Shown: positions 59,645-64,000 of the stretch, one piece after another
How the letters are laid out: each line of letters starts with the position of its first letter
Numbering within the stretch: position 1 is the stretch's first letter
Origin: Turbatrix aceti
Taxonomy: Eukaryota; Nematoda; Chromadorea; Rhabditida; Panagrolaimidae
DNA: 64,000 nt
Assembly (NCBI GenBank): GCA_963969345.1
Contig: OZ017770.1
Location: 4,783,246-4,847,245 of the forward strand
Reading direction: 5' to 3'
Notes under the pieces: model-generated
Told to the model about the DNA's origin: nothing
The model's input: the letters and a program-made list of their open reading frames with translations, nothing else
Database searches by the model: none
Translations under genes and position numbers: made by a program

Positions 59645-61991
59645 CTAATCGTCGTCGTCAGCGGAAGACTTCTCGTCCTGCTCATCGGAATCCGGGGCGT
59701 TAAATTCCTGCACCGAGAGGCTCTGAATGTCACCCAAGTTAAGAGCCTCGCCATGTGCTTCTGCTGCGGCTTCTTCGAAGAAAATATCGTTGTTATCCTC
59801 GATTAGGACGGGATTTGTGTCGTGGCTTTGCACGACTGGCATCGTCACTACCTGGCTGGCAGATATTTCAGACTCGATGGGTTTGATCAAAGACGTCGGC
59901 TGTGAGGCTTCAACCGTGAATTCTTGAACACGTTCGACCTGAGCAGGAACTTCGCTTTGTTGTGCCGTTGAGGGCCGTTGTCCAGGCTGAAAAATTATAA
60001 ATTGAGTATAAATAAAGTTTCATCAACGAAGTGTTTACCGTGGTTTCTCCTGTAGCAGGGACATTTTCCTTAACTTCGGTGTTATTAGCCCGAGAGAGTT
60101 GAATCTCACTCTGCGCCATTGCAGCCATGGCTTCAATCATGAATTCAAAATTTCGATCTTGAACAATGTCGGGTTCTGATGCAATGTCATCTTCATCCTT
60201 GCTTTTTTTGGGTATGGCACGTTTTTGGCTAGTATCTGGCTCTAAAAACCATGAATACCTTCCATATGAAACACCAAATTCCAAAAATCTTACTTCTAAG
60301 TTTTGGGGCATTCAAACTGGGTGATCGTATCGGAATAACGCGTTCTTTCTCAACCTTGGCATTGTAGACCCGTAGCTTGGGCAATATTTTATTAAGGTGA
60401 GAAAATTCACGCGGTGTGGATGAGCCGAAAGCAAATACTTTGCCATCATCTAGGATGAATCAATTAAAAATATTCACATCTCTTCCCCGAAAGAATATCC
60501 TTAAAATATAAACAAGCAATTTTAACATACAGCGCAGGCCAAAACAGAAATATTAATGCAAACGCTTTTTAATGCTCCCATCAAAAACATAAGTGCCTTG
60601 AATTGGCCAAACGCCGGTGCCAGTGTTTCAGCTTTTTTAGACACTTGTTAGTTATTTCTCTTTAAAAAAAACAATTTTCGGTGCTGTCCGCAGTTTGCAC
60701 GATCCATCGAGTTTCCAATGTTATTTTATGACTGACAACCAATTGACGCTTAATTATTTTGAGGTTTTTTATAACGTTAGAACTTTTTTAATTGACAGAG
60801 ACCATTTTATGGCCAACCATTGCGTCTGGGGAATAATTTTACGAACCATAACGTACGAGACGACCGTTTAATTTGCATTCGGCAGAAAGTTGGCTTATTT
60901 TTTTTTGATAAAATTGTTGAAAGCTTTACAGATGTCAGATATCACAACTTGGACAGGCTAAATATTTCTTGATCTGAAGACCGTTTTGTAGCTGTTCCTG
61001 CTACATACTACCTTTTAAAGCGGGCATTGTGTTAGTTCCACTTGGATGAGTCCGTAACTACGCGTGTTGTTAAAGCGCTCATTTTTTTGTCTTTTTTTCT
61101 CAAACGAATAGCCCAGCTTTAAACGTATTGCAGAAATAATAGAACTCTGCATTCCTTTCCGAAAAAAAAATTACTGGTCAATAGACGTTTGTTTGACTTT
61201 TGTATTATTTGCCAGCCGGCGCAATGAACTATTTGATTATCATCTTTGTAGTCAATATTACGCTACTGATATGTGGCATCACAGTAAGCTGGATTGATAT
61301 ACATTTGTTTGGATCGGGTCTCTATCTCGCGCTGGTATGTATTGTCATGGTGGTCATCGTACTCGCCTTCTGCCTCGTCGGTACCGACGAACAAACCGAG
61401 CCTACAGTTGCCAAGCAAATGTGGTCAAAATCTAGGCAAACGTTAAAGCGGTACGCCACCGTCAAGAGATCTAGTGGAGCTCCAAAAAAAATTTCCGAAA
61501 CTCCTGCGGGAATGGAAAAAATACTCGAACAACCAGAAACTACGACAAAAAGCTCAACAGAAAGAAACGAGGAAGAATCGTCGCAAAGAATCGAAAATGT
61601 TCATGTATTAGACTCTGTAAGTGTTCTTCACTACGATTCACCTGTCGTACACGTTTGAGTGTTATTTTGTGTAATAAAGAGATTTAAAAACTCTTGGCAA
61701 AAGTTTTCACGTACCTGCATTTGCATGCTGATTTCGAGCGTGGTGTGCCCGTCGGATGTAAAATGATAGGTCCTGGTTTTTGGGCTTTTCAAGATAACGC
61801 TGTGTTTCGGCCGAAGTCGATGACGAACGGGGAAGACGCGCGGCAATGTCCTTCTGGCTCCTGGGATCAATTGCCCGAAAGGCTGGCGGTATCGCTCCGA
61901 TATGACTGAGGACGCGAGGTGTCGATGATCCAAAGGCAAAGCTCCGCTTTTGGCTCTCTGCCAAGCGTGCCCGACCGCGTGAAGATGCCAT
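59645..61991 (-). CDS. Protein with duplicated FAFGSSTPR motif
   Basis: Four exons join in phase: 61715-61991, 60294-60449, 60039-60241, 59645-59986, about 325 aa. It starts MASSRGRARLAESQ. Exon 1 contains SFAFGSSTPRVLSHIGAIPP and exon 2 contains VFAFGSSTPREFSHLNKILP, so an approximately 20-residue element (FAFGSSTPRxxSHxxxIxP) occurs twice, once per exon. The rest is basic at first (KLRVYNAKVEKERVIPIRSP, KRAIPKKSKD), then acidic and disordered, ending SSADDDD. No membrane segment. The size of a short repeated positively charged motif recalls microtubule-binding elements, perhaps the short N-terminal motif described in invertebrate EFA-6 proteins, but I cannot confirm that from memory. A 1.26-kb first intron hosts another gene on the opposite strand. 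Confidence 0.62.
61224..61658 (+). CDS. Small two-pass membrane protein, nested gene
   Basis: ATG 61224 gives 144 residues: a first membrane segment (MNYLIIIFVVNITLLICGIT), a short loop (SWIDIHLFGSG), a second segment (LYLALVCIVMVVIVLAFCLV) and a 95-residue polar, partly basic cytoplasmic-type tail (KQMWSKSRQTLKRYATVKRS...) ending SPVVHV. The C-terminal PVVHV could be a PDZ ligand. AATAAA follows 13 bp after the stop (about 61672). It lies wholly inside the first intron of the minus-strand FGSSTPR gene. The frame is open further upstream without an ATG, so an additional 5' exon is possible. Family unknown. Confidence 0.55.
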   Translation: MNYLIIIFVVNITLLICGITVSWIDIHLFGSGLYLALVCIVMVVIVLAFCLVGTDEQTEPTVAKQMWSKSRQTLKRYATVKRSSGAPKKISETPAGMEKILEQPETTTKSSTERNEEESSQRIENVHVLDSVSVLHYDSPVVHV

Positions 61992-63075
61992 ATATAGATG
62001 ATAGTTAGCAAACTGACTAAAGCTAAGTGTGAGCAATAAAAATAACAAAATCACGCCAAAGCCTTTGAAATTCGCTTCAGTACGATGCAAGAGCTATAGA
62101 AAAAAATTCCCAGACAACAATATGAATTGTACAGAAGCAGGAAAAAGATTGGAACATGGTAGTTAAAATTATGTCCCCCAAAAGTGACAAAGCGAACAAT
62201 GAGTCTGCTCCGTAGGGCACCTCTGCGAAAGTGGATGCACCTTGGCAGTGTACGGCTGAAAATTGGGCTAGAAACAAGACAGAATGAGCCAAAGGGTGCC
62301 GGGAGGAGGGCTAATCGTCCGAGTATTGTCAAATTAGCATGGATACTCCCGGTCCCGCTTTTTTTTTTAATATTCCGCCAAAACGACCAGCGGCGACAGA
62401 GCACAATAGAGAATAAATGTCAACTAAGTCATCAGAGAACTTGTGGACTACCCACCCGTCTGTGAGTAGGGGTAAGCCGCCGCCGGATGGCTAACCATGC
62501 CATTGAACACTACCCCCAAACGGCATGCGCTCATCGAAATCCTTGTCTCGCTCCGTTTTAACACAAACTTTATGGCTGACGCCGACATTTTTTTTTCTTT
62601 GAACCTTCCTGTTTTTTTGAATATGTGTATGTCAATGGGCATACGTTTTTGCTTTTTTCCATCTCTCCCGGGACTCGTCTTCAAGCATCCTTGTTGTATT
62701 CCATCAAACAGGAATACTGATATCGCTGCAATTGATGATGCTGCGTCCCGTAAGCCTCCCGCGTAAGTGCAGTGTTATCTCAAAAGCAATTTGCTATCAC
62801 CCGCTGTTGCAAAAGAAATCCTGGCAAACCTGCATCACGGCAGTTGTTATCAAAAAAAAATCAAAAAAGCAATGAGGCAAAAATAAATTAGAGATTTATA
62901 ATGCCATAACAAAAAAAGAAGCAATCAGTTAGTCAATCGCCGCGTTAAATGTTAAAGAAAGGATAGATAAAAGGTGAGTGAAATGCCATTTCACAAACCA
63001 TACCAGAACCAAAAAATAAACACAGAAGAAGGTGACCGAACTGAAGGTTGCAGTGAAGACAACGCGCCGTGTTGA
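61992..63075. other. Intergenic region before the V-ATPase genes
   Basis: 1.1 kb with no convincing exon: promoter of the FGSSTPR gene on one side and 3' UTR of the proteolipid gene on the other. Frames at 62051-62404 and 62448-62684 (minus) and 62497-62766 (plus) show no domain. Confidence 0.4.
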
Positions 63076-63617
63076 CTACGACGACGAAAGGATGAGAGCC
63101 ACGATCATACCGTAAAGACCCAACACCTAAACGAACGACAACGTAAATCCAGAATTTCAATTACAGAAAAGCTTACCTCGGAGAAAATGAGGATAAGAAT
63201 CATGCCGACGAAGAGACGAGGTTGCTGAGCCGTGCCGCGAACACCAGCGTCGCCGACGATGCCAATGGCGTAGCCAGCACCAAGACCACAGAGACCGCAA
63301 GTCAGGCCGGCAGCAAGATGAGCGAAGCCCTGGTTGAGGTTGTAGTCATCGGAAGCAGCCTTGACCTTGCCGCGGAGAACCATGGCCACGACGAGACCGT
63401 AAATACCGATGATACCGGCCATAATAACGGGAATGACCGACTTCATGATGAGCTCGGGGCGCATGACACCCATGCTGCAGATGCCGACGGCGGACTTGGC
63501 GGTACCATAAGCGGCGCCGAAGACCGTGAAAATCTGAGCGGAAGCAGCACCGATGTAGCCGAAGAACGGCGCGTAGGCAGGCTGCTCAGCGGTAGCAAGA
63601 TCGTAGTTTCCCGACAT
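63076..63617 (-). CDS. V-ATPase proteolipid subunit c, copy 1
   Basis: Two exons, 63177-63617 and 63076-63126, joined in phase after ...LILIFSE to [16 protein letters not shown], giving 163 aa, the normal length for the 16-kDa proteolipid. Four membrane helices are visible: [60 protein letters not shown] and [20 protein letters not shown]. The glutamate of IFSEVLGLYG is the proton carrier of the Vo rotor. The protein forms the c-ring that pumps protons across vacuolar, endosomal and synaptic-vesicle membranes. It matches nematode VHA-2/VHA-3-type subunits; I do not assign which. Start ATG 63617 gives [20 protein letters not shown]. Confidence 0.95.
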
Positions 63618-63880
63618 GATTGAATGGCAAGCGAGTTCTGTTAATCCTGTAAGCAGTGTTAGCCAAAAACAAAAGAAAAAAGCGTTAGATAATAAAACGC
63701 GGAAGCAACCGAAGCGTTTGGTTGTAAATCGATCTCCGTACGACAGAAAACTGTTTATACAGAACAGAATAGAACTTTCGTATAGGGAATAATTCATTAC
63801 TTGGACAAGCTACCGTCAATATCCACGCGGCATGTGGATCGCAGTCGAATGGAAGTGAGATAAAACAAAGGAAAGTGAGT
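63618..63880. other. Spacer between tandem proteolipid genes
   Basis: 263 bp between the stop of the upstream proteolipid gene and the start of the next one, same strand. This is short enough for a nematode operon, and C. elegans keeps two proteolipid genes in one operon, but no trans-splicing signal can be proved by eye. Confidence 0.4.
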
Positions 63881-64000
63881 TTAGGCTGCTCCAAGAATCA
63901 GAGCAACGATCATGCCGTAGAGGCCGAGAACTTCGGCGAAGATGAGAATGAGGATCATTCCGACGAACACGCGAGGCTGTTGCGAGAGCGCACGAACGCC
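63881..64000 (-). CDS. V-ATPase proteolipid subunit c, copy 2, partial
   Basis: Only the last 39 codons are inside the window: [20 protein letters not shown], then [19 protein letters not shown] and a TAA at 63881-63883. The essential glutamate (FAEVLGLYG) is present. It is a close paralogue of the neighbouring copy, lying upstream of it in the direction of transcription. The reading frame runs straight through the point where copy 1 has an intron, so the two copies differ in intron content. Confidence 0.92.
   Translation of the reverse strand, partial: GVRALSQQPRVFVGMILILIFAEVLGLYGMIVALILGAA

Noticed and set aside
60039..61991. Assigning the FGSSTPR gene to EFA-6
   Set aside because: No Sec7 or PH domain is present in the gene, and I cannot verify the motif sequence from memory; kept as a hypothesis only.

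Overview
The window looks like nematode genomic DNA, from a species I cannot name. Coding sequence is broken by many introns, often about 45-60 nt, with GT...AG ends and TTTTCAG or TTTTTAG acceptors. Several genes belong to families known mainly from nematodes: a Clarinet (cla-1)-type active-zone scaffold, a zinc-finger/formin fusion (fozi-1), a catalytically dead ACE (acn-1) and an NHL-1-type TRIM protein. There is no bacterial operon structure, CRISPR array or recognisable transposon.

Left part (1-34.3 kb). A partial secreted-protein gene and a five-LIM PINCH-like gene lie on the minus strand, back to back with a small basic protein on the plus strand. From 3,212 to 34,279 on the minus strand I can trace one enormous gene. 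Twenty-four exons join in phase from an ATG at 34,279 to a stop at 3,212 and would encode about 8,801 residues ending in a PDZ and a C2 domain. This is the architecture of C. elegans CLA-1L (Clarinet), the Piccolo/RIM-related presynaptic scaffold. One uninterrupted 15.3-kb exon (18,192-33,537) carries 40 nearly identical tandem units of 330 or 339 bp. Each unit holds a short helix (core LTEDELAHIEYIKRLAE) resembling the first Rab-binding helix of rabphilin and RIM, an acidic Ser-rich segment and a proline-rich PxxP segment. About a dozen diverged copies of the helix lie outside the array.

Middle part (35.3-54.4 kb). NOL10 (minus) is followed by a RUN/PH-like protein (plus), acn-1 (plus), a membrane nucleoside diphosphatase of the ENTPD4/7 type (plus), nhl-1 (plus) and fozi-1 (minus). 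NOL10 and the RUN gene are head to head 155 bp apart; nhl-1 and fozi-1 converge.

Right part (54.4-64 kb). A 5.3-kb stretch without a convincing gene is followed by a four-exon minus-strand gene. Its product carries two copies of a FAFGSSTPR motif, and its first intron hosts a small membrane-protein gene on the opposite strand. The window ends in two tandem V-ATPase proteolipid (subunit c) genes, the second cut by the window edge.

The genes do not form a single pathway. cla-1 dominates the window and is its main point of interest: a highly multivalent, actively homogenising repeat array inside a synaptic scaffold, with a proposed Rab-binding-like helix in every unit.
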